The notes below the pieces were generated by a model. That model was not told the DNA's origin and ran no database searches. It saw nothing but the letters and a program-made list of their open reading frames with translations. A stretch of 64,000 nt of DNA from Ypsolopha sequella. Its lineage: Eukaryota > Arthropoda > Insecta > Lepidoptera > Ypsolophidae. Shown here one piece after another: positions 23,048 to 35,166 of the stretch (within the stretch, counting starts at the first letter, position 1; each line of letters begins with the position of its first letter). The DNA lies in assembly GCA_934047225.1 (NCBI GenBank), contig OW204012.1, forward strand, positions 14,322,001 through 14,386,000. Reading direction: 5' to 3'. Made by a program: the position numbers and the translations under genes.

Positions 23048-23882
23048 TAGTGCTCGCCAATCTTTATGTCGCCTCTGAAGCTAGCCCCAAGAATCGGCGC
23101 ACTAGCCGTTTTACGGTGTCAGGGGGACGTTACAGGAGCGAGGGCGCGGAGCACACCCGCCTGCGTGCCGCACCACACCCCTCGCTCGCCTCTCAGCAGG
23201 TGTGAACACTATGCGTTAGTGTTAGTGCTACGTCCGTACACTACAACGCGCGCGTTGCTTGAAAAGTACCTAGGAGGAAAACATTCCATGATTCGTTAAA
23301 TTAATCGTTGAATCTGTTTGTTATAGTTTATTGTTTCTGTTGCCTTTGTTTGTTGTTTTGTTGATTTATTTTTGTTAAAGTTTTGTTGATTTAGTTTGTG
23401 CATTGTGTGGTAAAATTAAAAGAATCGAAGAGGAATATAAGAAGAGTGATGTCGTTATTGATAGGTTGACAGAAGAAATAATTATTGAAGTCAGTGACAA
23501 TGACAATGGACCCGACGACGACACTGAGGAGGACCAAAATTTTACAGACGATAGTGATTCGGACGAAAATCTTCCTTCTTCAAGTAGGGAACCAGTTTTT
23601 ATAGATGGTGTCTCACCTCTCTAAATAAAGTAACAACGTATTTGCTTATATTTGTACATTATAAATTTACTTATTTTTAATATTAATGCGTTTTATTTAT
23701 ATACTTAAGATTGCACTAAAATAATAAATAAATATTTCAATAGCTAGGTACAACAAGTACACCTTCCCACTTATAGTAAACATTTAATAATCAATCGTTA
23801 ATATTATTGTTTCCTTGACTGTACCTGCGCAAACTTGCACTCGTAACACACTCAGAGGCGACATAAAGATTGGCGAGCACTG
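23048..23882 (+). mobile_element. Deleted Tc1/mariner-like element flanked by TA
   Basis: TIRs of about 32 bp (AGTGCTCGCCAATCTTTATG then TCGCCTCTGA) lie at 23048-23079 and, inverted, at 23851-23882. TA dinucleotides flank at 23046-23047 and 23883-23884. The interior keeps only an acidic C-terminal transposase tail (23403-23624) plus a GC-rich 5' part. This makes it a non-autonomous deletion derivative of a Tc1/IS630-type element. Confidence 0.8.
23403..23624 (+). pseudogene. Acidic C-terminal tail of an IS630/Tc1-type transposase
   Basis: The frame contains IKRIEEEYKKSDVVIDRLTE, then EVSDND and a long Asp/Glu/Ser tail, ending at the stop near 23624. It lines up loosely with the end of the DDE fragment at 1513-1970, where a His/Lys-rich helix is followed by a DHLID-type motif, VNDE and an acidic tail. 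No catalytic core remains. The assignment rests on this similarity and on the TIR/TA context. Confidence 0.5.
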
Positions 23883-24077
23883 TATCAGGCTGTGGCGGCC
23901 ATGTTGTTTTGCCGGCGTCTGTCAAATCTGTTGTTAATTATTCAGTCACTGATGCCAAATCAAACGGCAATTTATACGATTGAGCAGCACGTCTAAATGA
24001 TAAAACTTTATTATCAAAATAAATGTTCATTAGTGCAAACGTTGCGGACGTTGCGCCCATTTTACGGCAGACGTGAT

Positions 24078-25117
24078 CGCGGTTAAAATTTAGTATCGTT
24101 TGGCAGGCGGTGGAGGAGGAGGGGGTCAGGGAGGGGTGAAGGGGGGTGGCCACTACCCCCTGGTACCCCTCCCATTAAAAGGTAATCCACCGTTTTTTTA
24201 TATTAAATTTTTTACTTTTTTGAGGTTATAATCAACAAATTCAGGTTATATTTTTAAAGTAAAGGTGGGGAAGATGGAAAAACTTCCTCATAAGGGGGGA
24301 GCGCAGAAACCCCCCTTCTTTTAACCTTGAACCTACCAGTGCAGAAGTCAATTTTTGAACCATTTGAACCTATCAATACTGAAGTCGCTTTTATATCACA
24401 AATTCACTTCTGCATCGGCTACGGCGCTGCGGGAAGTGCAGCCCCTTCGCCCTTGCGTAACAAAGCACAGGCACCCGTGCTCACCTCCGCAGCTTCGGCT
24501 TGTTGGTCGCCTTCGGCGACCAGCCTCAGCCGCTACGGCTCACACAGGTGCCTAAGCTTTATTACTGCGGGCGGGGGCTGCCCTCCCTTCGCGCCTTCGG
24601 CTTTTTATATACACTCTAGGGGTAGTAGCCACAAGACTGTATAGAGTCGGGGTGCTCTGATTCGGTTTTGAAACAGATTCAACCTATTTTTTTAACTATG
24701 AAGTGGGGGCATACTAACCTCCTTTTGAGCAGGATTTCTAGGTAAAAACAAATAAATCAACAAAATATGATACATTTTTTATTTATTCAATCCAAAATTA
24801 CCAATAAACGAATTACGAATGACAGTAACACATGACACAGTTTTTTTTTGTTGCGTTCCGTTTCATCGATATTGCACAATATTTTACACCACAGACAATA
24901 AACTAGGGCAGATTTGGTTGTCAAACGCCCATTTTAACGTTCCGTTTTCGCCTTTTACTTGATTTGAGGTAAGAAACAGTTTTTATCAATTTCTCGAAAA
25001 ATGTGCATTACCTTTTAATAAGTGTGGTAGCGTTATAATCGGGGACCCCATCTCTACCAGCTTTAACCACTTTTACCCCCATACAACTGCCAAACGATAC
25101 TAAATCCAACCCGTGAT
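24078..25117. mobile_element. Foldback element with a GC-rich, hairpin-rich core
   Basis: GATTTAGTATCGTTTGGCAG-type ends at about 24078-24190 and, inverted, 25008-25117 share about 110 imperfect bases, including ATTAAAAGGTAAT at their inner edges. The core at 24400-24660 has a base composition unlike its surroundings: GC-rich with small hairpins such as GTCGCCTTCGGCGAC and GCGCCTTCGGC. An apparent 105-codon frame there has no recognisable domain. Confidence 0.6.
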
Positions 25118-25177
25118 CGCCCTTCAAAGTCAACTCTCCAACGTTTGGTGATCAAATTTGAGACGATCGGTTTGGTC

Positions 25178-25545
25178 AGCTTGGGGCCCTTGTTGTTTAT
25201 AATTTACATAAATGACCTTCCACATTTAGTTAAAGACTTATCTCAGATAGTGTTATTCGCAGACGACACGTCATATATTCGTGAATTGACATAAAGATAT
25301 CCTTGACAACGCGAATAGGTACAACTCTATCACTGATTCTTGATTGGTTTACTGCAAAAAAATATTTTTAAATGCAAAAAAGACAAAATGTATAAATTTT
25401 ACGTTACCTTCGAAATGAAATTCAAAAGGATGATAATTTGCTTTTGTAGGGGTCCAAGATGGAAAGTAAACTAAGTTTTTAGGCATTATGATAGACTCTC
25501 GTCTTCAGTGGGGTCCCCATATAGAAGCCCTCTGTGGTAGACAAG
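25178..25545 (+). pseudogene. Jockey-superfamily reverse transcriptase fragment
   Basis: The plus-strand frame reads SLGPLLFIIYINDLPHLV and VLFADDTSYI (the catalytic ADD box). After several frameshifts it reads FRHYD/LGIMIDSRLQWGPHIEAL, the motif that follows RT in Jockey/CR1-type elements. Stops occur just after the ADD box. Only about 120 residues' worth survives; neither end of the element is visible. Confidence 0.75.
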
Positions 25546-26082
25546 ATGCGGAAGCCTGAAACTGGCGATAGTACTCGTACATATGAATAACTTTTCATGA
25601 AAAGAAATTGAGAAATCGAGAAAAAAAATTAAGTGTTTCATACATTTTCATTGAGTAGCGATGTCACTTTTCTATGGAACAGATGATTTTTTTTCGCGAT
25701 TCGAGGGTTGTCTCCGGTTTTCGCCTTCCGAAACTTCATCTTAATATCTACATTGACGGAACTGAATTCAATACAAAATAGATGTTTAGCATTGTGGAGC
25801 CGCTTAAGCTTGTTTGGACAAAATCGTGACGAATTGTGCATTTTATTTCAAACAGTTGATTTATAAATCTAACTTATACTGAACTACAGGCGTGAATTGC
25901 CACAGACCAATATCTTTTCACTTTTAACTTATCAAAAGAAACGAAGTTGAGTTGTGCACTTTGTACCGAACGACTGACGTTTAATCTGAAGCAATATTCT
26001 GGCTAAAAATAAAGCCGCCTTCTAAAGTAAAACTGGAAATGCAGGAAATAAAGTGCACCAATTTATTAGGACGATATTTGTA

Positions 26083-26235
26083 TCGATTCGGCGCAACACA
26101 ACTTAACTTATTTGACAGAACTAAACTTAATTTGAGCCTTCTGTCTTTTTCTTTCCCTGTCGAAAAGACAAAGACAGAACGCCTTAAATAAGATTAGTCC
26201 TGTCAAATTAGTTAAGTTGTGTTTAGCCGAATCGA
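26083..26235. mobile_element. Hairpin MITE, family A copy 1
   Basis: 153 bp, almost entirely self-complementary. The ends TCGATTCGGCGCAACA and TTAGCCGAATCGA are inverted, and a central hairpin carries CTGTCTTTTTCTTT and AAAGACAAAGACAG. A second copy lies at 45810-45961. Confidence 0.85.
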
Positions 26236-26330
26236 CACCATTATCACTATAAAGCATCTTTGAACGAACGTTGCTCCATGGCGCAACTGAATATTTGTTG
26301 AGATTTTGTATAAGTACAACTAGCACTTAC

Positions 26331-26603
26331 TTTATACAACGTGTAACAGAAAGTTGTAACCACATTTGAAGAGATTATTCAGTCAATGGTATAGAACAAC
26401 TTTTACTATGGAGCCAACCCTGAAATCTCAAAAAAAAAACTGTCCTTCCATACATTTCAGCCGAGCGGCATTCTATTTTTCTATGAAACAGTAAATTTTT
26501 TTTTCGAGATAAAGGGTTTGTTCCATAGTAAAAGTTGTTCTATACCATTGACTGAATACGCTTTTCAAATATGGTTACACCTTTCTGTTACAAGTTGTAT
26601 ACC
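26331..26603. mobile_element. Foldback MITE
   Basis: Inverted arms of about 85 bp run from TATACAACGTGTAACAGAAA to TTTTACTATGGAGCCAACCC and back (26515-26603). The inner part is also imperfectly inverted (TCTCAAAAAAAAAACTGT against ACAG-TTTTTTTTTCGAGA). No coding capacity. Confidence 0.8.
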
Positions 26604-26657
26604 ATTTACCTTATCGTTCTTTGTTTTGGCCAACATAACTAGTTATTTTAGGCGCTA

Positions 26658-27134
26658 TACAGGGTGTAATCGTTAAGTGTGACCAGGTGATTATTCCGTA
26701 ACTACTACAGATGTCAAAAAAATTTAAACTGATATCGAAAGTACGTTAGCTAATCAGTAAAATTTCATCAATAACTTTTTGAAAATCAAACGAGAAGTTT
26801 CCAAAATTTTGACATTAAACATTCCCATACATTTAGTATGAATGCGACATTGAAACAAGGTTTCTCACTAATTTGAAGTGGTAACATAATTAATCTACAC
26901 GTTTATCTATTTGAAAATCATGATTATCATATGATACGTAATCATAAAATGAGATTAAGGTAAAATGAGTACTAGACCCCTTAAAATAAGGAAACTTTTC
27001 GTTTGATTTTCAAAAAGTTATTGATGTAATTTTACTGATTAGGTAATGTACTTTCGATATCAGTTTAAAATTTTTTGATATCTGTAATAGTTACGGAATA
27101 ATCGCCTGGTCACACTTAACGATTACATCCTGTA
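26658..27134. mobile_element. TACAGGGTGT-type MITE
   Basis: Inverted ends of about 150 bp start TACAGGGTGTAATCGTTAAG (left) and are repeated inverted on the right up to 27134. The element is flanked by TA. The interior is non-coding. The terminal motif resembles that of the larger element at 58404-59420. Confidence 0.8.
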
Positions 27135-27370
27135 TATAGATAACGCAACTACTTCATGCAGACAGACCGACATATTTGTCTTCACAGAGGGGCCCTTTAT
27201 CCTTTGAACTCAGATTAAGTCATTTAGGATATCGTTACCACATTTAAAGTAACCTCTTAAAACATTTTCCTTATTTTTGTGTATTACATGCGACAAATCA
27301 CTTGTCTCACGATTTACTGCTTTCTACTAGTAGTAGAGTTCTCTTGCGTTCTTTTAAGAGACTGCCCGTT

Positions 27371-28776
27371 GAAATTGAAATTGAAATTGAAAAATAGTTT
27401 ATTTATCACATAAAAAAATCACAAATACAGCACAGGAAAAAGAAAAACATTAAAATCATAATTATTAATTTAAAAAAAAACATAAATATTCGTATGTGAT
27501 AAAAAGGGGCAGACTCAGCATCTGTTGTGTGAGCTGAAGATCAGCAATACAACGCTGGTTTTCGGCCTGTCCCTTTTCAGACCTCAATTTAATTTTCAAA
27601 TTGCAGGTAGGTGTCTAGCTTACATCATGCTACATTTTCAGCTAGCCATAATCACACAATTTTTTTATAATAGTTTTAAAATTAAACAAAAAAAGGTCAG
27701 TTAAAAAATAAGTAATTTCTATGTAAAATTTCAATTTTAAAATGATACAATAAAATAAATAATGTCACAAAATAAAAAGAAAAAAATACAAAATACATTA
27801 GATTAATAGGCTTATTTAAAATATCATTAATGGAATGTCACGGAAAAAAAAGAAAAAAGATTACATTTATAATGGTTTCTGTTAGGGTTTCACTTTAAGT
27901 TTGTAATTTTAAATAAAGATTTCTCACATGTTTTTTAAATACTACTGTTGACATTTTCTCCTGGAGTGGTGGCGGCAGGTCATTCCAGATTTTGGAAGCC
28001 GCATATTTAAAACTACCCTTGAAACCATTAGTTTTGTGTTTTGGTATAACCATCTTGTTCTTTGTGTTACCACGAATACTTTTTATGTAGAAATCCCTTT
28101 TCCATTTTAGCTTAGAAAATAAGTATATTGGTTTTTTTTCATGAACAACTTTTTGCACTACACTGGCAAGATGCAGTTTTCTACGACCGGACATCTTAAG
28201 TATGCCTCTTTGGTTGAAGAACGGTGTCACATGACCACGTTTTGGTATTTCAAAGCAGAAACGTGCGCATGCATTTTGAACGCGCTGGATCGCCCGTTCA
28301 GTCTTACCATACAATCTTGGGCCATAAACTACATCACCAAAGTTAAATAATGACAAGACAAGAGCCTCTGATAGTGACATACGAACTCTTTCGGTCAAAA
28401 ACTGCCTTATAGTGTAAATAGTTTTAAGCCTATAGAAGGCATTTCTTATCTTGGCATTGACATGGTCCACATAACGTAACTCACCATCCAAAATCTACCC
28501 AGATTACGTGCCTTTAAAACTCTGTCTACAGTCTCTTGATTTATTTTAATACAAGGGTCCTTCTCGATTATCTAGTGAACTTGGTGTTTTACCATAAACT
28601 TTGATTTTTTGGGGTTTAAGACCAAAGTATTTCTTTTTGCCCATATGAAGATGGTACTAAGGTCCTCATTAATTTTGGCTACCGCCTCGCAAGCATCTGC
28701 AGGTTTAAATGGATAATATACCTGAGTATCATCTGCATAGAGGTGAATTTTGCAGTGATTGATGCTTTTAATGACA
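27371..28776 (-). mobile_element. 5'-truncated CR1/Jockey-type non-LTR element
   Basis: The 3' tail consists of short TTTCAA repeats at about 27371-27395. The 3' UTR and the C-terminal half of ORF2 follow on the minus strand. The 5' truncation point at about 28776 abuts zinc-finger array sequence, so the element landed in, or the array broke at, that gene. Confidence 0.75.
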
Positions 28777-28787
28777 CCGATGTACAC
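27895..28787 (-). pseudogene. CR1/Jockey-type ORF2 C-terminal half
   Basis: It begins inside the RT domain (KIHLYADDTQVYYPF, the catalytic ADD box), continues with LNPKKSKFMV, breaks at one or more frameshifts near 28490-28600 (INQETVDRVLKARNLG is in another frame), and resumes at GELRYVDHVNAKIRNAFYRL. It ends with the characteristic tail RVQNACARFCF ... HVTPF ... SFKYAASKIWNDLPPPLQ. The endonuclease and the first RT motifs are missing. No RNase H is present, unlike the 16173-19940 ORF. Inactive. Confidence 0.85.
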
Positions 28788-31700
28788 CGATAATTACACT
28801 TCTCGCATTCATACGGCTTTTCTCCTGTGTGTTCTCAGGAGTAATTTTAAGTAACTGCTTCTGTTACACTAGTAATTACACACCTCACATTTATACGGCT
28901 TTTCTCCAGTATGTGTTGCCATGTGTAATTTTAAGGAACGTTGCTGGTACACTTGTAATTACACACGTCACATTCATACGGCTTTTCTTTGAAATGTTAA
29001 GCAACTGCGACTTTTACATCGGTAATAAATTACACAAATAACATTCAAAAGGCTTTTCTCCGGAATGTGTCCTCATGTGCAATGTTATGTTACTGCTACT
29101 TGTATATCGGTAATTACACGAAATACATTCATACGGCTTTTTCGGAATGTATTCTCATGTGCTTTGTTAAGTCGCTCATTCTTGTACACCGGTATCTACA
29201 CGTATTACATTTAAAATCTCCGGAATATATTCTCAAGTGCTTTGTTATGTAACTGACGTGTAATTACCGGTGTACAAGTAGCACATAGCACATCGGTAAT
29301 TACACGTATTACATTTAAACGGCTTTTCTCCGGAATGTGTTCTCATGTGTATTTTTAAATAACTGCGACTTGAACACCAGTAATTACACGTATTACATTT
29401 AAACGGCTTTTCTCCGGTATGTGTTCTCATGTGTATTTTTAAATAACTGCGACTTGAACACCAGTAATTCCACGTATTACATTTAAACGGCTATTCTCCG
29501 GTATGTGTTCTCATGTGTATTTTTAAATAACTGCGACTTGAACACCAGTAATTACACGTATTACATTTAAACGGCTTTTCTCCGGTATGTGTTCTCATGT
29601 GTATTTTTAATAACTGCGACTTGAACACCAGTAATTACACGTATTACATTTAAACGGCTTTTCTCCGGAATGGGTTCTCATGTGTGTTATGTTGTTAAGT
29701 AATTGCGATTTAAACACCTGTAATTACACGAATTACATTCATACGGCTTTTCTCCGGTATGTGTTCTAATGTGTATTTTTAAGATACTGCTACTGTTACA
29801 TCGGTAATTACACGTCTCACATTTAAACGGCTTTTTTCCGGTATTATTGTGTATTTTTAAATACTTCGAGGACGTATACCGATCGTCGCACATCTTGTAT
29901 GGCTTTTCTCCTGATTCGCTATTTCTTCTTTCTATTCCACTTCTTTTCTCTGTAAAGAAATATAAATATTATATACATATAAACAGCAGACCTCTCGAGT
30001 TTAGGTTTGATGATGTGATTGGAAGGTGAATACAGTAACCCCTTAGTGGACAACAGCAGACATTGGGACACTCGTGCAAAACTATTACGAAACGAACGAA
30101 AGAAGCACTCGTGTCCTAATGTTTCAAATGATGTTACAGTTGCCTATAATACTATTTTTCGGGTTGAGCTAGATGCGTGATTTTTTAACAGCAACATGGA
30201 GCCGTAGACTTCTCTAGAATAGGATGTATTAGTTTCAACTTGATATCACTCACGGGACCTGAGAAATAGGATCTTGACAGACGGATAAAGTGATCCTACA
30301 AAGGTTCCATTTTTATCATTTTAAGGTACGGAACCCTACAAATTTAATATGACAGAACGAAGCCGCGGTCTAAGATAGAAAAATATAAAAGGCTTACCCG
30401 GTGAGATGCTCGTCGATGATGCAATAGGCTGACTTATCACCGTCTCTCCGATGTCCACGTAGTCTTGTGTGTTCTGAAACACAAATATGCACATCATCAT
30501 TATCGTTATTCCTACTACATTCCTTCGCCCCATCAATCGGAATTAAATTACGTAGTTCAGTCATTTTTTCCTACATTTTGGAGAGAATTTGAAAATTCAG
30601 CGACGGAGGGAGGAGACATTAACTGCGTCTAAGTACAAGATGACATTCAAACAATTTTTTGTTTAAATGAATGGAAACTATTTTTCTACTATTATTATTA
30701 TTTAGTCGAAACAAATGACTATCAAGCCTAAAAAAGAATATTTATGCGTAACCTGAGACTACTGTCAAGAAGTAGAAAAAAATGCAGAGTGCAGAACAGA
30801 AGTGAATGGAGAGGACTCCACCGACAAGAGTACAGCTCTTAAGTTAAATTTAAATTAATGCGACTATTGTTACGAGTAATGTTTTAAAATTCTTATGTAC
30901 ATAGAGACTGAATGTTAGAAGACCAGCCAATGCTTCCTCTGCAGCACGAAAGTCAACCACCGACTACGAAACCAGCCTTTTTGCGAACACAGCTAATCAG
31001 CTTCAGTTTTTCTAACCAAGGAAATGGTAGAGAAACTCGACAAACATTAGTTTTCCCACTCTAACGAAGGTACAAACGTCTTGCGAACAGATTATATGCA
31101 CAATGCAAAAATTACTGAACCTATTTTGATGCGGTTACCACTATTCAGCAGTGAGTGATTGCGGATTTTATAATAATATTTAAATAATACGTAACTAAAT
31201 TGATAAATAGTGATTGGTTTAGACATGGTTTCTTGCGCAGTTCGTAGGGATGTCCCCGGTCACTAGGGATGTGACAAGGAGAAATAACTCAAATAATTAC
31301 ACATTTCACAGGTAAATATTGTTATGTCTTTAGAACTTTTTGAACCACATTTTGCCCAATTTGTTGTATTAATCGGTCAAAAAAAAAGCTTTTATAATAA
31401 CGTATAGATTTTGTTTGTTGTATTTAGTAGTTATATGCAGGATTGTCCAAAATAATGTAAAATACAGTAGAGCCACTGAGTGATGGCGCCTATGACGTTT
31501 AAATGCCTACAAAGTATCGTAATTATTTATAAGCAAGTGTGAATTTAAAAATGTAATACTTTGTACTACTTGTTTCGGTTATTATTTTTCGATTTGAATG
31601 TTGCTTTATTGTGCAATAGAATTCGTATAGAAACAAAGATTTTTTTTTTAAAGTTTCTCATTTTTTATAGGTCGTGTTTGAGGTCGCCAATATTTAATTA

Positions 31701-32232
31701 AAAACAAAACAATGACGAAGTTAAACTAAACGAAAATAAATGATAGTAAAATATTTTTTTCGATTTAGATATTTAAACATCTCTTAGGGGCCCCGGAGCA
31801 CTACACCGCATAGCCCTCCGATAGCTACGCCACTGGTTTTGGCACATTTTCCTTTTGTATCATTATGTTGAATGTTGAATGACGTGTCTAATGTTGAGTA
31901 AACTCACACTTGATTTTTATTTTAACCGAAATTTGAAATGTACCTCATCATTAAATGCAGCTGTCATAAGTGCCATCACTCAGTGGCCCTACTTTAGTAA
32001 ATGTAATAGTAATGTCATAGTAATGTGCATTTATTTTTTGGTATCATTTGTCCACTACATTGTTTATCTTGTACATTCTAAATCTATGAGATTAGCTTAC
32101 GGAATAGTTGATTTCGGGAGAATCAGGATCTTCCGTGATCCCGAGATCATCATATTTAGCTTCTTCCTTCACCTCAATCAAATATTCTTCTGACTCATCC
32201 TCAGGAGGTTCTAGTTCTTGATCAACTTCCAT
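28776..32232 (-). pseudogene. C2H2 zinc-finger gene, three exons, decayed finger array
   Basis: Exon A 32232-32101 (44 codons, acidic; acceptor at 32250 and donor at 32100), exon B 30473-30398 and exon C from 29949 join in phase. Exon C opens with SGEKPYKMCDDRYTSSKYLK, then one good finger (CETC-x12-H-x3-H with linker TGEKPY), then CNSCNYRCLNRNYLTT and a stop at 29687. As read, the product is 156 aa with about two fingers. Beyond the stop the array continues at ~84-bp spacing for about ten more linkers (TGEKPF/SGEKPF). It carries frameshifts (29600-29620, 29680), a GE-stop-P linker near 29485 and worn fingers from 29250 down to 28776, where a retroelement begins. It was probably a DNA-binding regulator. 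A short expressed protein is possible, but the array has lost function. Confidence 0.7.
30180..30335 (+). repeat. GGTTCCGTA-family dispersed repeat, partial
   Basis: ACATGGAGCCGTAGACTT ... TTTCAACTTGATATC-C ... GACGGATAAAGTGATCCTAC ... GGTACGGAACCCTAC lies in the second intron of the zinc-finger gene. It is closest to 61910-62095. Confidence 0.6.
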
Positions 32233-32339
32233 TGTTTCTGCTATTAAGTCTGAAAAAAGGAAAAAAGTAATTTCCACTTAGCTATAACCAGTGGCGGCTG
32301 ATTCAATAGTGCGCTCGTGCCATGCACCACCAAATAATA

Positions 32340-32686
32340 TCACCAAGGTAGCGTTCCGAAACACCTTAGGTTGTCCGATGAAGTAGAAGATATTACTATC
32401 TGTCAGATAAAAGTAGCTCAATGCTGGTTCCAAAACCACAAATGAGATCGTTTTGGAACGATCAAACGCGAGCAACTTTTTCTACTGACAAGACCAATAT
32501 TTTGTTCTGCGAAAATCGCCGGGAATATATTATAGTACTCCTGTAAAATATTCAGTATCATAAGTATCTATAATTTATAATTATTAATTTTTAACTTTTA
32601 TTTATAATTGTGTAACTGATGCCGACCACAATTAGTGGTCGAAATATATTTTACCACTTACCTATAATTATATTTTTTGGGTTTTC

Positions 32687-32741
<55 letters not shown>

Positions 32742-33320
32742 ATTTCTTTAATCGAAAAGACAAGAAAAGTTTATTATCATTTTATGTTGTTTATCCTGTC
32801 AAAAGCATGATTCTTGACGTATGATTTTTATACGTTTACATGGTATCAAAAATTACAAAACATGAACTGAAGAGTGTTAAAGATTTGAACACATCTCAAT
32901 CCACAGATGAGAACTATTCCTATTTTCTCGGCTAGAACGACATTTTTATTTGAATTTGTTTTTTGTTATTTCCTTCAAATCTGATTATAAGCAAGCTTTT
33001 CTCAATTCAATTCAAAACCGTTTTATCTGGCTTCTTTAAACGTTTCTCCGAACATTAGTTCCGCCAATAACTTGTTTTATGCAAAAACTAAAATCTCATC
33101 CATCATTTAAACATTTTCGTCTTCCCGCCAAACTTTTCTTTTGACATATTATGATATTACTCTATAATGTCCGTTCTGAATCTCACCAAAGTTAGTCCGA
33201 AGACTGTTCCATTATGACCGGTTCCCTCGGACGACTTCGTCCGAGCCGGTTCCAAAACGTATTGCTCATCCGACTAGAATTGCTCGATGATAGGGGTTTG
33301 GTTTCGGAACGCTACCCAAG
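32340..33320. repeat. Inverted pair around an AT microsatellite
   Basis: GGTAGCGTTCCGAAAC at about 32346 is repeated inverted at about 33300-33316. The (TA)n run occupies 32688-32736. This may be a degraded TIR element; no coding sequence is supported in between. Confidence 0.4.
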
Positions 33321-33932
33321 ATAACTCTATATACTTTGATTATTTAGAATAAATCTAGCCTTACCATGGATACGATCACAAATCTCAGCACTACTCAGCA
33401 GTGAATTGAATACAACGGTATAATTAATATACCTTTACTTTACTTATTTACGAATCATATCATGGGCTAATAACCTATACCTACAATATATATTATATGT
33501 TGTATTATTTATGCTATAAAATATAAATGAACTATTTCTTTTTTTTGTCTCCTTTATGGAAAAGGCTTCAGCCCATACTGCCTGGTCTTATTTTTTTAGT
33601 TTCTTTTCTTCTCTGTGCTGTGACTGTGATGATCAACTGAATGAACTGTCCTGTCGTAGTCGCTGTCCTGTCAGTTTGTGCTAAAGTGATAGACCCATAA
33701 CACCTTAAGGGCGGCTTGCACCAATCTCTTAAAACTAGATTTAGTACGATTTAAACCCGATTTAAGCTTAAACCGAGTTTAACGTCTTGCACCACATCGA
33801 TTTAGTGCTAAATCTCGATTTAGTGAAACGTCAAAACTAAACCGGCAAAATGGCGATTTAAGGAACTTAAATCTCGATTTAACTCTCTTTTAGGTTAGTT
33901 TTTATTTCTTTGGTTGGTTTGCAAATTGAAAC

Positions 33933-35098
33933 ATGTATTTCTCCGACGATGATGAAGAAATTGTTGAATATTTGAATACTCCGCATTTCTCAAGAAGAGT
34001 TACAGAAAGGACAGATTTGTTTAGTACTTATAGAGATGACGAATTTATTAAAAGGTTTCGTCTTACTAAGGACACCACAACGATGTTGTTGTACAAAATA
34101 GAACACCAGCTCAAATTTGAGACAGACAGGTTAGTCACTACTTAATACCATAGCTAATACTTTGTTTCTAGGTACCTATGTAGATATTTTAAGGGTTGGA
34201 CCACTAATAAATGAAGATATTTTATTTCAGGAATCGTGCTGTAACTCCAATGAATCAATTATTATGTGCCCTTAGGTACTATGCCACTGGGAGCCAGTTG
34301 ACGACCTGCGGTGATGTGATAGGAGTACATGAATCGACTGCATGTCGCATTGTCCACCGCATCACTCATGCGATTGCTTCTCTACGTCCAGACTATATAC
34401 AAATGCCAACAACAGCAATTGACCAGAATAAAGTTGTTTCTGGATTTTATAATATAGCAAGGTTTCCTCGAGTAATAGGGGCAATAGATTGCACTCACAT
34501 AAAAATTATATCACCTGGTGGTGACAATGCAGAGATTTATAGGAATAGAAAAACATTCTTCTCTATTAATACACAAGCTATTTGCTCTGCCAACCTTTTA
34601 TTTCAGGATATAGTTGCCCGATGGCACGGGAGTGCTCATGATGCAAACATATGGGATAACTGTGCTCAAAAAAGGAACTTCCTGCAGGGCATCTACAGTA
34701 ACAAATGGCTTTTAGGGGATAGTGGCTATGCACAAACAAGCTATATGATGACACCACTTTCTGAAAACAATGTTAACACAAGAGCGGAAACATTATATCA
34801 AGAAGCTCAAATTAAGACAAGAAATGTTATAGAAAGAGCTTTTGGGGTGTGGAAAAGACGGTTCCCTATTTTATCCAAAGGGATAAATGTAAAATTACAA
34901 AGGGTGCCCGGAATTATTGTGGCGACAGCAGTATTACACAACATTGCTATTATGCAGAATGATTGCATGCCTCCAGAGGACGGTGATACACCCCTCTCTC
35001 AACAAGACATTGACCCCCTAGACCAATCTCCTCGTGGCTCACAATCTGGAAACAATGCAAGAACTTTGCTAATAAATAACTACTTTGCAAGGTTGTAA
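33933..35098 (+). CDS. PIF/Harbinger transposase (DDE_4 type), two exons
   Basis: Exon 1 33933-34129 (donor AG|GTTAGT) and exon 2 34231-35098 (acceptor TTTATTTCAG) join in phase to give 354 aa. The N-terminal third is acidic then helical, with an HTH-like segment (GSQLTTCGDVIGVHESTACR). The nuclease domain shows VIGAIDCTHIKI (first Asp), WHGSAHDANIWDN, LLGDSGYAQTS (second Asp) and VIERAFGVWKRRFPIL (Glu), in family order. It would cut and join the element at TWA targets together with the partner Myb-like protein. Length and motif spacing are normal, with no stops after splicing. The exon 1 part alone would end after 70 codons if the intron were retained. Confidence 0.92.
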
Positions 35099-35166
35099 TT
35101 TTGTCAGCAGCGTTGGCATCAGAAATTCTGGGTTGGGGCAGTTTTCAGACTACATATGTTGGAATT

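Noticed and set aside
23938..24153. 71-codon minus-strand frame with an HTH-like look (FRRAAQSYKLPFDL)
   Set aside because: Too short and without a second helix or neighbouring transposase sequence to support a pogo-type assignment.
24327..24644. 105-codon frame in the GC-rich block
   Set aside because: Low-complexity composition, no start support and no recognised domain; the long frame is expected from high GC.
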